The position numbers and the translations under genes are program-made. From Aeromicrobium sp. Leaf245 (GTDB lineage Bacteria > Actinomycetota > Actinomycetes > Propionibacteriales > Nocardioidaceae), in contig NZ_OW824151.1 in NCBI RefSeq assembly GCF_942548115.1, forward strand, positions 1,674,001 through 1,738,000: a stretch of DNA of 64,000 bases, read 5' to 3'. Below the pieces are notes generated by a model. That model made no database searches. It saw only the letters and a list, made by a program, of their open reading frames with translations, and was not told the origin of the DNA. Positions 1 through 7,905 of this stretch are shown in pieces. The stretch's first letter is position 1. Every line of letters starts with the position of its first letter.

Positions 1-1574
1 TCGCGCAGGAGCCGCACGAACGCCATCGTGGTGGCGATCTGCTGCTTGCCCGACCCCTTCGACAGCGCCGAGTAGGAGTCCGGCTCGGGCAGCTTGACCG
101 AGACGGGGTCGACGATGCGCTGGGGGAGACCGCCGCCGAGCGCGTCGCGGCGGGCGCGCATGTACTGCATCTCCTCGCTGTCGTGCCCGGGGTGGTAGAA
201 CGGCGCGAGGTCGTCGCCGTCGATCTGCTCGTCGGAGACGGGGATGTTCAACCGGTCGCGGAAGCCCTTGAGGTCGTCCTTGGTGAGCTTCTTCATCTGG
301 TGGGTGGCGTTGCGTCCCTGGAAGGACTCGAGCAGCCAGCCCTTGATGGTGTGGGCCAGGATGACGGTCGGCTGGCCCGTGTGCTTCTGCGCCGCATCGA
401 ACGCGGCGTAGACCTTGCGGTAGTCGTGGCCGCCGCGGGGCAGGCGCTCGATGTCCTCGTCGCTGAGGTGCTCGACCATGGCCCGTAGACGCGGGTCGGG
501 GCCGAAGAAGTTCTCGCGGTTGTAGGCGCCGGACTCCACCGAGAGGGTCTGGAACTCACCGTCGGGGGTGCGGTTCATCTGGTTGACCAGCACGCCGTCG
601 ACGTCGCGGGCGAGCAGGTCGTCCCACTCGCGGCCCCAGACGACCTTGATGACGTTCCACCCGGCGCCGCGGAAGTACGACTCCAGCTCCTGGATGATCT
701 TGCCGTTGCCGCGCACCGGGCCGTCGAGCTGCTGCAGGTTGCAGTTGATGACGAAGGTCAGGTTGTCGAGCTCCTCGCGTGCCGCGAGGCCGATCGCCCC
801 GAGCGACTCGGGCTCGCCCATCTCGCCGTCACCGAGGAACGTCCACACGTGCTGCTGGCTGGTGTCCTTGATGCCCCGGTCGTGCAGGTAGCGGTTGAAC
901 CGCGCCTGGTAGATCGAGTTGATGCCACCGAGGCCCATCGAGACCGTGGGGAACTCCCAGTAGTCGGGCATGAGCCGGGGGTGGGGGTACGACGACAGAC
1001 CCTTGCCGGCTCCGTGGGAGTGCTCCTGGCGGAAGCGGTCGAGCTGCTCCTCGGTGAAGCGACCCTCGAGGTAGGACCGGGCGTAGATGCCCGGCGCGGC
1101 GTGACCCTGGAAGTAGATGTGGTCACCACCGCCGGGGTGGTTCTTGCCGCGGAAGAAGTGGTTGAAGCCGACCTCGTAGAGGCTGGCCGCCGACTGGTAG
1201 CTGGCGATGTGGCCGCCGACGCCGAGCCCGGGCCGGTTGGCACGCGAGACCATGACGGCGGCGTTCCAGCGGATGTAGGAACGGATGCGACGCTCGATCG
1301 CCTCGTTGCCGGGGAACCACGGCTCGTGCTCGGGCGGGATGCTGTTGATGAAGTCGGTGCTGCGCAGCGCGGGGACGCCCACGTTCTGCTCACGCGCGCG
1401 CTCGAGCAGCTTGAGCATCACGTAGCGCGCACGGGACCGGCCACGCTCGTCGACCATCTGGTCGAGCGAGTCGAGCCACTCGGCCGTCTCGTCGGGGTCG
1501 ATGTCGGGAAGCTGGGTCGGCAGCCCCTCGTGGATGACGGCGGGACGTTCGGTGGGGGACTGGCCGGTGGGCAT
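1..1574 (-). CDS. aceE: Pyruvate dehydrogenase E1 component, homodimeric type (5' part; runs off the left edge)
   Basis: Catalyses thiamine-diphosphate-dependent decarboxylation of pyruvate in the pyruvate dehydrogenase complex in the cytoplasm. The first 524 codons are in the window, out of roughly 900 usual for AceE. The protein starts [19 protein letters not shown] and continues with AceE hallmarks: [41 protein letters not shown], and the ThDP-binding [10 protein letters not shown] motif followed by a [22 protein letters not shown] stretch. The ATG follows GGAGTTGCAC and is the start that fits the family. It is divergent from a DUF3052 gene; that pairing is conserved in actinobacteria. Twin CTAC-N6-GTAG palindromes lie upstream. 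No stop is visible because the gene continues beyond base 1. Confidence 0.97.
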   Translation of the reverse strand, partial: MPTGQSPTERPAVIHEGLPTQLPDIDPDETAEWLDSLDQMVDERGRSRARYVMLKLLERAREQNVGVPALRSTDFINSIPPEHEPWFPGNEAIERRIRSYIRWNAAVMVSRANRPGLGVGGHIASYQSAASLYEVGFNHFFRGKNHPGGGDHIYFQGHAAPGIYARSYLEGRFTEEQLDRFRQEHSHGAGKGLSSYPHPRLMPDYWEFPTVSMGLGGINSIYQARFNRYLHDRGIKDTSQQHVWTFLGDGEMGEPESLGAIGLAAREELDNLTFVINCNLQQLDGPVRGNGKIIQELESYFRGAGWNVIKVVWGREWDDLLARDVDGVLVNQMNRTPDGEFQTLSVESGAYNRENFFGPDPRLRAMVEHLSDEDIERLPRGGHDYRKVYAAFDAAQKHTGQPTVILAHTIKGWLLESFQGRNATHQMKKLTKDDLKGFRDRLNIPVSDEQIDGDDLAPFYHPGHDSEEMQYMRARRDALGGGLPQRIVDPVSVKLPEPDSYSALSKGSGKQQIATTMAFVRLLR

Positions 1575-1658
1575 GTGCAACTCCTGGGACGTCTTGTGGA
1601 CCTCTCCATCTTTCCACGCCGAGTTCGCTAGGGTGACACTGGCGGAGGTTGTGAACAT

Positions 1659-1695
1659 CTACCGATCAGTAGGTTTTTGGCCTACTTTTCAGTAG
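1659..1695. promoter_or_regulatory. Twin CTAC-N6-GTAG palindromes between aceE and DUF3052
   Basis: Two short dyads, CTAC-N6-GTAG at 1659-1672 and again at 1682-1695, have centres 23 bp apart in an unusually AT-rich stretch of the divergent intergenic region. Two copies on about two helical turns is the pattern expected of an operator for a dimeric regulator. They lie about 85-120 bp upstream of aceE and about 105-145 bp upstream of the DUF3052 gene. The regulator is not known from this window. Confidence 0.5.
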
Positions 1696-1801
1696 GTCCC
1701 GCACCGTCCGACACACCGATCGACACCCCGACCCACCCTGGCCCGCACCCCGTGCCAGAGTTGGTCCACACCACGCACGACGCAACCCCGAGGAGATCCC
1801 G

Positions 1802-2188
1802 TTGGACGCCGCGAGGCTGGGCTTCAGCCCCGACACCGTCATCCAGGAGCTGGGCTGGGACGAGGACGTCGACACCGAGCTCCGAACGGCCATCGAGGGC
1901 ATCGTCGGCCACGCGCTCGTCGACGGTGAGTCCGACGAGGTCGTCGACGGCGTCATCCTGTGGTGGCGCGACGACGACGGAGACCTCGTCGACGCGCTCT
2001 TCGACGCCCTGGCCGACCTCGCCGAGGGCGGGTCCATCTGGGTGCTCACGCCCAAGGTCGGTCGCCCGGGCTACGTCACGGGCGCCGACATCGCCGAGGC
2101 CGCTCCGGTGGCCGGGCTGTCCACGACGACCACGTCGTCGGCGTCGGCCGAGTGGTCCGCCACCAAGCTGTCGACGCACAAGCGCTGA
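1802..2188 (+). CDS. DUF3052 family protein
   Basis: Small conserved actinobacterial cytoplasmic protein of unknown biochemical function, 128 aa. It begins LDAARLGFSPDTVIQELGWDEDVDTELR and contains the family core: an acidic dimer-like segment, then VILWWRDDDGDLVDALFDALADLAEGGSIWVLTPKVGRPGYV and SAEWSATKL near the C terminus. The start is TTG, chosen because GAGGAGATCCCG sits immediately upstream and homologues begin at this point. It is divergent from aceE, an arrangement also seen in mycobacteria (Rv2239c). Family assignment is firm; no function can be inferred from sequence. Confidence 0.9.
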   Translation: MDAARLGFSPDTVIQELGWDEDVDTELRTAIEGIVGHALVDGESDEVVDGVILWWRDDDGDLVDALFDALADLAEGGSIWVLTPKVGRPGYVTGADIAEAAPVAGLSTTTTSSASAEWSATKLSTHKR

Positions 2189-2283
2189 GCCGATCCGACC
2201 GTCGCCGGCCACGGTCGTCCGCGCCCGGGTGACCACCTCGGTGCTCGTCGGCTGCAGCACCGTCCGGCGTCTAGTCTCGGGCC

Positions 2284-2739
2284 ATGACGATCGAGATCGG
2301 CCAGCAGGCACCTGACTTCACGCTCAAGAACCAGCACGGCGAGGACATCTCGCTCTCCGGCCTCCAGGGTCGGAAGGTGGCGCTGGTGTTCTTCCCGTTC
2401 GCCTTCAGCGGCATCTGCACCGGTGAGCTGTGCGAGATCCGCGACAACATCGAGGCCTTCTCCGGCGGCGACGTCGAGGTGCTCGCCATCTCCTGCGACC
2501 ACTTCTTCTCCAACCGCGCCTTCGCCGACGCCGAGGGCTACACGTTCTCGGTGCTCAGCGACTTCTGGCCCCACGGCGAGGTCAGCCGGGCCTACGGGAT
2601 CTTCAACGAGGGTGCCGGTGCGCCCGAGCGCGGCACCTACCTCGTCGACGCTGACGGCGTCGTCCGCTGGAAGGTCGAGCACCCGATCGGCGAGGCCCGC
2701 GACTTCGAGGCCTACCGCGCGGCCCTCGCGGAGCTCTGA
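2284..2739 (+). CDS. ahpE: Peroxiredoxin, AhpE type (1-Cys)
   Basis: Thiol peroxidase that reduces hydroperoxides in the cytoplasm. It has 151 aa, the usual AhpE length. The sequence reads MTIEIGQQAPDFTLKNQHGEDISLSGLQGRKVALVFFPFAFSGICTGELCEIRD; the Cys of GICTGELC is the peroxidatic cysteine and the conserved Pro/Thr/Arg environment is present (FFPFAFSGICT). The C-terminal half matches mycobacterial AhpE (VRWKVEHPIGEARDFEAYRAALAEL). The next gene starts one base after the stop, so the two are likely cotranscribed. The location next to DUF3052 and aceE matches the M. tuberculosis Rv2238c neighbourhood. Confidence 0.95.
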   Translation: MTIEIGQQAPDFTLKNQHGEDISLSGLQGRKVALVFFPFAFSGICTGELCEIRDNIEAFSGGDVEVLAISCDHFFSNRAFADAEGYTFSVLSDFWPHGEVSRAYGIFNEGAGAPERGTYLVDADGVVRWKVEHPIGEARDFEAYRAALAEL

Positions 2740-2740
2740 C

Positions 2741-3040
2741 GTGCTCGCGGCGTTCAGCATCAGCCCCGGCGCGGGCGACGAGTCGGGGTCCGTGGCCGCC
2801 GGCGTGGCCGAGGCGGTGCGCGTCGTGCGGGCGTCGGGCCTGCCGTGCGAGACCAACGCGATGTTCACGACCGTCGAGGGCGAGTGGGACGAGGTGATGG
2901 CCGTCGTGAAGGCGGCCGTCGAGGCCGTCGCGCGGACCTCGTCGCGGGTCTCGCTCGTGCTCAAGGCCGACATCCGGCCGGGGTACACGGGGCAGCTCAC
3001 GGCCAAGGTCGAGCGGCTCGAGGAGCACCTGCGCGACTGA
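2741..3040 (+). CDS. MTH1187/YkoF-family thiamine-binding protein
   Basis: Short cytoplasmic protein (99 aa) of the MTH1187 family, whose members form ferredoxin-like beta-alpha-beta folds and in some cases bind thiamine pyrimidines. It reads VLAAFSISPGAGDESGSVAAGVAEAVRVVRASGLPCETNAMFTTVEGEWDEVMAVVKAAVEAV, with the family-typical 'SGL.YE.N.M.T.VEGEWDEVM' core, and then VSLVLKADIRPGYTGQLTAKVERLEEHL. The GTG start lies one base past the ahpE stop, indicating an operon and translational coupling. The physiological ligand in actinobacteria is uncertain. Confidence 0.85.
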   Translation: MLAAFSISPGAGDESGSVAAGVAEAVRVVRASGLPCETNAMFTTVEGEWDEVMAVVKAAVEAVARTSSRVSLVLKADIRPGYTGQLTAKVERLEEHLRD

Positions 3041-3112
3041 CCGGCGAAGTTTGCTGAGAGTTGAGCCAAAAGCCTGCGGCGGCAACCACCGATGCGGTTG
3101 TATGTGAGTGCT

Positions 3113-3146
3113 GCGGCCGCCCGGGACCCGAGACCCCGGCGGCCGC
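3113..3146 (+). terminator. GC-rich stem-loop downstream of the thiamine-binding gene
   Basis: GCGGCCGCC (3113-3121) is followed by GGCGGCCGC (3138-3146), a perfect 9-bp stem with a 16-nt loop that can extend by CGGG/CCCG. It is followed by GGCTCTTTC. The T-run is weak, as is usual in high-GC actinobacteria. It sits 73 bp after the operon and ahead of the tRNA, so a terminator role is likely but not proven. Confidence 0.55.
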
Positions 3147-3242
3147 GGCTCTTTCATGTCGGAGCCGTCCCGCGAGGACGCCGCGCGGGGCTGTCGGTGC
3201 GGTAGGGTTCCAGGCGCCCGGTGCCCTTCGCGGTGCCGTCCG

Positions 3243-3316
3243 GGGCGAATAGCTCAGTTGGTCAGAGCACTCGGTTTACACCCGAGCGGCCGGGGGTTCG
3301 AGTCCCTCTTCGCCCA
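3243..3316 (+). tRNA. tRNA-Val (anticodon TAC)
   Basis: Complete cloverleaf. The acceptor GGGCGAA pairs with TTCGCCC and is followed by discriminator A. The D arm is TAGCTCAGTTGGTCAGAGC. The anticodon stem CTCGG/CCGAG encloses loop TTTACAC with TAC at positions 34-36, and the T arm is GGGGGTTCGAGTCCC. Genomic CC follows the discriminator base. TAC reads GUA and wobbles to other Val codons. It stands alone, not in a tRNA cluster. Confidence 0.96.
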
Positions 3317-3380
3317 CCCTGGACCGACCGACGCCGCCGAGCGCGCGGCGTGCTTGCCCGCCCCTCCTCCGCGGCCCGGC

Positions 3381-3500
3381 GACGCAAGGTTCTGCGTTCG
3401 TGGGCGGAGGCTCGAAGGACTCTGCGTTCCCGACGGGATTCCGTCGTGAACGCAGAATCGTTCGGACTTTTGCACGCGAAGGCAGAATCCTGCGTCCGCC
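3381..3500 (+). repeat. Intergenic palindromic repeat, copy A (internal fragment)
   Basis: This 120-bp stretch matches the reverse complement of 43362-43480 at roughly 86% identity by eye (about 17 differences). It is built from alternating TCTGCGTTC and GAACGCAGA words. Its centre (3421-3456) folds into a strong hairpin: TCTGCGTTC-C-CGACGG, loop GATT, then CCGTCG-T-GAACGCAGA. The 52-bp terminal inverted repeats seen in the two other copies are not visible here, so this looks like a truncated or decayed copy. It lies between tRNA-Val and a lipoprotein gene; no gene is seen in the interval. Confidence 0.8.
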
Positions 3501-3538
3501 GGGGCGGAACCTCCACGCGCGTGTGCGACGGTGGGCGG

Positions 3539-4534
3539 GTGCGATCCCGACTCGCCGCTGTGGCGGCTCCCTGCACGCTGCTGGCCTTGCTTCTCGCCGG
3601 GTGTGCGAACCCGAACCTGTCCGACGACGTGGACGCGCTCGTCGCCGAGCTGCGCGACCTGCCCGGCGTCACGTCGGCGGACGCCGACTACGCCGAGCCG
3701 GTCACGCTCGACTCCGGCAAGGTCGCGCTGGAGGTCGAGGCGGAGCCCGACGTCACCTCGCAGCAGCTCCAGGAGGTGGGGCGCGTCGTCTACGAGGCGT
3801 TCAGCACCACTCACGAGGGCGAGGAGGGTGACGTCGACGTCACCTTCGGCCCGTCGACGGTGCACCTGCGCTCCTTCGAGCCGGAGGCGACGACCGACGC
3901 GGTCGTGCGGGAGTGGGCGCTCGCGCACGACGTCGCGCAGGACGGTGCTGCGGCCGTCGACGTCATGACCCAGGACGTGCCCGGCCCGGACCACGTCGAG
4001 ACCGACGTCGTGCTGACGCTGGGCAAGGACACCGGAGCCGACGACGTGTCCGTGGCGCTCGACCGGCTCGAGCAGGAGCACGGTGCCGACGACGCGCGCC
4101 GCGGCTGGGGCGTCGCGGCTGCCGACGGCTCCTCGGTGAGCGCCGACCGCGGCTTCCCCGGCGACGGGACCATGGACGCGTGGGCGGCGCTGCGGTCCGC
4201 CGCCGAGCCCGCCGAGGCGGTGGGACGCGTGGGCGTGGGGATGCGTGAGTTCGCCGAGAAGGACGCCGACCCGGACCGGTACCTCGTGGTGCAGGTGTCG
4301 AGCGGCGGCACGGCGCCCGACCTCGACGACCCGGCCGTGCGCGGGCCGCTGCTCGAGGCGGTGCGCGCGCAGGTGGACCTGCTCGTCGACGGGACCTCCA
4401 CGTGGAACCTGCGTCTCGAGGTCGGCGGCACGGTGGCCGCCGAGCTCGACCCGATGCTCTGCGAGCCCGGCTCGGCGCCCACGGGTCCACTGGAGGAAGA
4501 GCTGCGCGACGACCGGACCTGTCCCGGCCCCTGA
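3539..4534 (+). CDS. Putative lipoprotein of unknown function
   Basis: Predicted exported lipoprotein of 331 aa. It begins VRSRLAAVAAPCTLLALLLAGCANPNLSDDV: short basic N terminus, hydrophobic core, and a lipobox LLAG-C at residues 18-22, so the mature protein would start at Cys 22 and be membrane-anchored outside the cell. The rest is acidic and repetitive in style, with several alpha/beta segments such as DLPGVTSADADYAEPVTLDSGKVALEVEAEPDVTSQQLQEVGRVVYEAF. I recognise no catalytic motif. The GTG start was chosen because it places the signal peptide at the N terminus; the open frame continues upstream through a repeat but that part is unlikely to be translated. Confidence 0.8.
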   Translation: MRSRLAAVAAPCTLLALLLAGCANPNLSDDVDALVAELRDLPGVTSADADYAEPVTLDSGKVALEVEAEPDVTSQQLQEVGRVVYEAFSTTHEGEEGDVDVTFGPSTVHLRSFEPEATTDAVVREWALAHDVAQDGAAAVDVMTQDVPGPDHVETDVVLTLGKDTGADDVSVALDRLEQEHGADDARRGWGVAAADGSSVSADRGFPGDGTMDAWAALRSAAEPAEAVGRVGVGMREFAEKDADPDRYLVVQVSSGGTAPDLDDPAVRGPLLEAVRAQVDLLVDGTSTWNLRLEVGGTVAAELDPMLCEPGSAPTGPLEEELRDDRTCPGP

Positions 4535-4587
4535 CCTGCTGTGGACGGGCCGCCGCCCGTGTCGGCACCCGCTGTCACGATGGGTCC

Positions 4588-6729
4588 ATGACGGCCACCA
4601 CCACGAGCGAGCACGCCCTCGAAGCCCTGCGACGCCTCACCGGCCGCGACGACGCGCAGTTCCACGAGGGGCAGCTCGAGGCGGTCTCGGCCCTCGTCGA
4701 CGACCACCGCCGTGCCCTCGTGGTGCAGCGCACCGGATGGGGCAAGTCCGCGGTCTACTTCGTGGCCACGTCGCTGCTGAGGGCGCGCGGCACGGGCCCC
4801 ACGCTCCTCGTCTCGCCGCTCATCGCGCTCATGCGCGACCAGGTCGCGGCGGCGGAGCGGGCCGGGGTGCGAGCGGTGTCCATCAGCTCGGCCAACGCGC
4901 ACGAGTGGGACGACGTCCGGGCGCGGCTCGACGCCGACGACGTGGACGTGCTGCTCGTCTCTCCCGAGCGCCTCACCAACCCCCGCTTCCGCGACGAGCA
5001 GCTGCCCGAGCTGCGCCGACGCATCGGCCTGCTGGTGGTCGACGAGGCGCACTGCATCTCCGACTGGGGCCACGACTTCCGACCCGACTACCGCCGGCTC
5101 GCCGACCTCATCGAGTCGATGCCCGACGGGGTCCCGGTGCTGGCGACCACCGCCACCGCGAACGAGCGGGTCGTCACCGACGTCGAGGAGCAGCTCGGCG
5201 GGGGGGCCGGGCCGGGGGCGGCGGACGGCGCCGGTCACCAGGGGGAGGTCCTGACGCTGCGCGGGTCCCTGGCCCGCACGAGCCTGCGGCTGGGCTGCCT
5301 CACGCTGCCGACGTCGCGCGAGCGGCTGGGCTGGCTGGTCTCGCACCTGGCCGACCTGCCGGGCAGCGGCATCGTCTACACCCTCACGGTCTCGGCGGCC
5401 GAGGACCTCGCGCGACTGCTCGCGGAGGCCGGTCACACGGTGGCCGCCTACACCGGCCGCACCGATCCCGACGAGCGGATCCGCCTGGAGCAGGCGCTCA
5501 AGGACGACCAGCTCAAGGCGCTCGTGGCCACGAGCGCACTCGGCATGGGGTTCGACAAGCCCAACCTCGGCTTCGTCGTGCACCTGGGTGCGCCGTCCTC
5601 ACCCGTGGCGTACTACCAGCAGGTGGGGCGCGCGGGCCGTGCCACCGAGTCCGCCGACGTGCTCCTGCTGCCCGGCACGGAGGACGCCGACATCTGGCGC
5701 TACTTCGCCACGGCCTCCATGCCCACGCAGGCCAAGGTCGACGCCGTGCTCGGGGCCCTGGGCACCACGCCGTTGTCGGTCGCGTCGCTCGAGGCCCAGG
5801 TCGACATCCGTCGCACGCCGCTCGAGCTGCTCCTCAAGGTGCTCGACGTCGACGGCGCGGTCCGGCGTGTGCAGGGCGGCTGGGTCAGCACGGGGGAGCC
5901 GTGGGTCTACGACGCGGAACGGTACGAGCGCATCGCCCAGGCCCGTGAGGCCGAGCAGGAGGCGATGCTGGAGTACCAGGCGGGTCGCACGTGCCGCATG
6001 GAGCTGCTCCAGCGTCAGCTCGACGACCCCACGGCCGCCCCCTGCGGCCGGTGCGACGTGTGCGCCGGACCCTGGTACCCCACCGGCACGGACGGTGCCG
6101 CGGTGGAACGGGCCACGCAGTCGCTCGACCGGGTCGGCGTGGCGGTCGACCCGCGCGCCCAGTGGCCGTCGGGCGTCGGGCGGCTGGGGGTCGACGTGTC
6201 CGGTCGCATCCCGCCGACCGAACGGCCCGAGACGGGCCGCGTGGTCGCGAGGCTGACCGACCTCGGCTGGGGTGGCACGCTGCGCGAGCTCTTCGCCACG
6301 GGCGCGCCCGACGTGCCGGTGCCCGAGTCGCTGCTGGGGGCGTGCGCGCGGGCGCTGCGCGACTGGCCGTGGGACCAGCGTCCCGTGGCGGTGGTCGCGC
6401 TGCCGTCGGTGGCTCGGCCCACCCTCGTGGCCTCGGTGGCCGAGGGCCTGGCCCGACTCGGACGCCTTCCGCTGCTGCCCGCGCTCGAGGTCGCGCCCGG
6501 CGCGCCGGCCACCACCCAGGGCGGCAACAGCGCCTTCCGGCTGGCCGGGGTGTGGGGCCGGTTCGTCGTGCCCGACGCGCTCCGCGAGGCCCTGGCCGCG
6601 ACCGACGGCCCGGTGCTCATGGTCGACGACCTCGTCGACAGCCGATGGACCGTCGCGGTCGCGTCCCGCGACCTGCGGCGAGCCGGCGCCGACGCCGTCC
6701 TGCCGTTCGCACTGGGCTCGGTGGGGTAG
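4588..6729 (+). CDS. recQ: RecQ-family ATP-dependent DNA helicase with C-terminal phosphoribosyltransferase-like domain
   Basis: Unwinds DNA 3'-5' in replication and repair. 713 aa. Helicase motif I is RTGWGKSAVYF near residue 50, with the Gly-Trp-Gly-Lys-Ser variant typical of this actinobacterial subfamily. Motif II is DEAHCISDWGHDFRPDYRRL, motif III ATTATANERV, and motifs V/VI ALVATSALGMGFDKPNLGFVVHLG and YYQQVGRAGRA. A Cys cluster (CRMELLQRQL...CGRCDVCAGPW) is the RecQ zinc-binding subdomain. The last 180 residues carry PVLMVDDLVDSRWTVAVASRDLRRAGADAVLPFAL, a phosphoribosyltransferase-type signature fused to the helicase. The ATG at 4588 was preferred over earlier starts because the helicase fold begins directly after it. 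Confidence 0.93.
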   Translation: MTATTTSEHALEALRRLTGRDDAQFHEGQLEAVSALVDDHRRALVVQRTGWGKSAVYFVATSLLRARGTGPTLLVSPLIALMRDQVAAAERAGVRAVSISSANAHEWDDVRARLDADDVDVLLVSPERLTNPRFRDEQLPELRRRIGLLVVDEAHCISDWGHDFRPDYRRLADLIESMPDGVPVLATTATANERVVTDVEEQLGGGAGPGAADGAGHQGEVLTLRGSLARTSLRLGCLTLPTSRERLGWLVSHLADLPGSGIVYTLTVSAAEDLARLLAEAGHTVAAYTGRTDPDERIRLEQALKDDQLKALVATSALGMGFDKPNLGFVVHLGAPSSPVAYYQQVGRAGRATESADVLLLPGTEDADIWRYFATASMPTQAKVDAVLGALGTTPLSVASLEAQVDIRRTPLELLLKVLDVDGAVRRVQGGWVSTGEPWVYDAERYERIAQAREAEQEAMLEYQAGRTCRMELLQRQLDDPTAAPCGRCDVCAGPWYPTGTDGAAVERATQSLDRVGVAVDPRAQWPSGVGRLGVDVSGRIPPTERPETGRVVARLTDLGWGGTLRELFATGAPDVPVPESLLGACARALRDWPWDQRPVAVVALPSVARPTLVASVAEGLARLGRLPLLPALEVAPGAPATTQGGNSAFRLAGVWGRFVVPDALREALAATDGPVLMVDDLVDSRWTVAVASRDLRRAGADAVLPFALGSVG

Positions 6730-6759
6730 TGCGCGGCCGCCACGTCCTAGGGTGGCGAC

Positions 6760-7905
6760 ATGCCCACGCTGCGTGACGTCGTCCGTGTGCTCGACGAGCT
6801 CTACGACCCCCGCTGGGCCGACGACTGGGACGCGGTCGGCACGGTCGTCGGGGATCCCGACGCCAAGGTGGGCTCGATCCTGGTCGCCGTCGACCCGGTG
6901 CAGGCCGTCGCCGACGAGGCCGTCGCCCGGGGTGCGGACCTGCTCCTGACCCACCACCCGCTGTACCTCAAGGGCGTCACGTCGGTGGCGGCGACCACGC
7001 CCAAGGGCCGCGTCGTGCACACGCTCGCCACCCACGGCGTCGCGCTGCACACCTGTCACACCAACGCCGACTCCCCGCCCCTCGGTGTCTCGGAGTCGAT
7101 GGCCCTCGCGCTGGGGCTGCACGACGTGCGCCCGCTGGACGTCGACACCGATCCCGGGCTCGACGCCTGGGTCGTGCACGTCCCGCGTGGCGACGCCGAC
7201 GTCGTCGCGACCGCGATGCACGCCGCGGGGGCCGGGCACGTGGGCGACTACGACTCGGCGGTCTTCCGTTCCGACGGCACCGGGTCCTTTCGGCCCCTCG
7301 ACGGTGCGCAGCCCGCGATCGGCGAGGTCGGCGCGCTCGAGCACGTCGACGAGACGCGGCTCGAGCTCGTCGCACCTGCGACCCTGCGCGAAGCCGTGCG
7401 GACGGCACTGCTGCAGGCGCACCCGTACGAGGAGGTCTCCTACCTCGTGCTGCCCACGGCCGCCGCTCCGTCCAGCCGGGGGAGCGGTCGCATAGGCAGG
7501 CTCGAGACGCCCATGACCCTGGCCGCGTTCGCCGAGCACGTGGCTGCTGCGCTGCCGGCGCACCACGGCGCCACCCGCGTGGCCGGGGACCTCACGAGCG
7601 AGGTCACCACCGTGGCCCTCTGCGGTGGCTCGGGAGACTTCCTGCTGGGCACCGCTGACGCCGCGGGAGCCGACGTGTACGTCACCTCGGACCTGCGGCA
7701 CCACCCGGTCAGCGAGCACCTCGAGCGTCCCGGCGCCTGCGGCGTGGTCGACGTGCCGCACTGGGCGGCCGAGTGGACCTGGCTGCCGGTGGTCGCCTCC
7801 GTGCTGCGCGAGCGGCTGGGCGATACGGTGGACGTCCATGTGTCCACGTTGGTGACCGACCCCTGGTCCCACGCGTTGGCTCCCGCACCCAGGAGGACCC
7901 CCTGA
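6760..7905 (+). CDS. Nif3-like dinuclear metal centre protein
   Basis: Member of the NIF3/DUF34 family, cytoplasmic, 381 aa, the length of the form with the central inserted domain. Metal ligands are visible: the DLLLTHHPLYLKGVTS motif in the first half and HTCHTNADSP shortly after; near the end SGDFLLGTADAAGADVYVTSDLRHHPVSEH supplies the second-half ligands. Reported activities of the family are varied (GTP cyclohydrolase-like, metal-dependent), so no precise reaction is claimed. Its stop overlaps the CTG start of the zinc-ribbon gene (CTGA), and that gene overlaps the RNase H gene in turn: a tight three-gene operon also found in mycobacteria (Rv2230c-Rv2228c). Confidence 0.93.
   Translation: MPTLRDVVRVLDELYDPRWADDWDAVGTVVGDPDAKVGSILVAVDPVQAVADEAVARGADLLLTHHPLYLKGVTSVAATTPKGRVVHTLATHGVALHTCHTNADSPPLGVSESMALALGLHDVRPLDVDTDPGLDAWVVHVPRGDADVVATAMHAAGAGHVGDYDSAVFRSDGTGSFRPLDGAQPAIGEVGALEHVDETRLELVAPATLREAVRTALLQAHPYEEVSYLVLPTAAAPSSRGSGRIGRLETPMTLAAFAEHVAAALPAHHGATRVAGDLTSEVTTVALCGGSGDFLLGTADAAGADVYVTSDLRHHPVSEHLERPGACGVVDVPHWAAEWTWLPVVASVLRERLGDTVDVHVSTLVTDPWSHALAPAPRRTP

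Noticed and set aside
2740..3040. Start of the thiamine-binding gene further upstream inside ahpE
   Set aside because: The open frame extends into ahpE but the GTG one base after the stop fits the family length of about 99 residues.
3061..3252. Small frame starting TTG with CECCGRPGP
   Set aside because: Overlaps the stem-loop and the tRNA, with weak start context; a coincidental frame rather than a gene.
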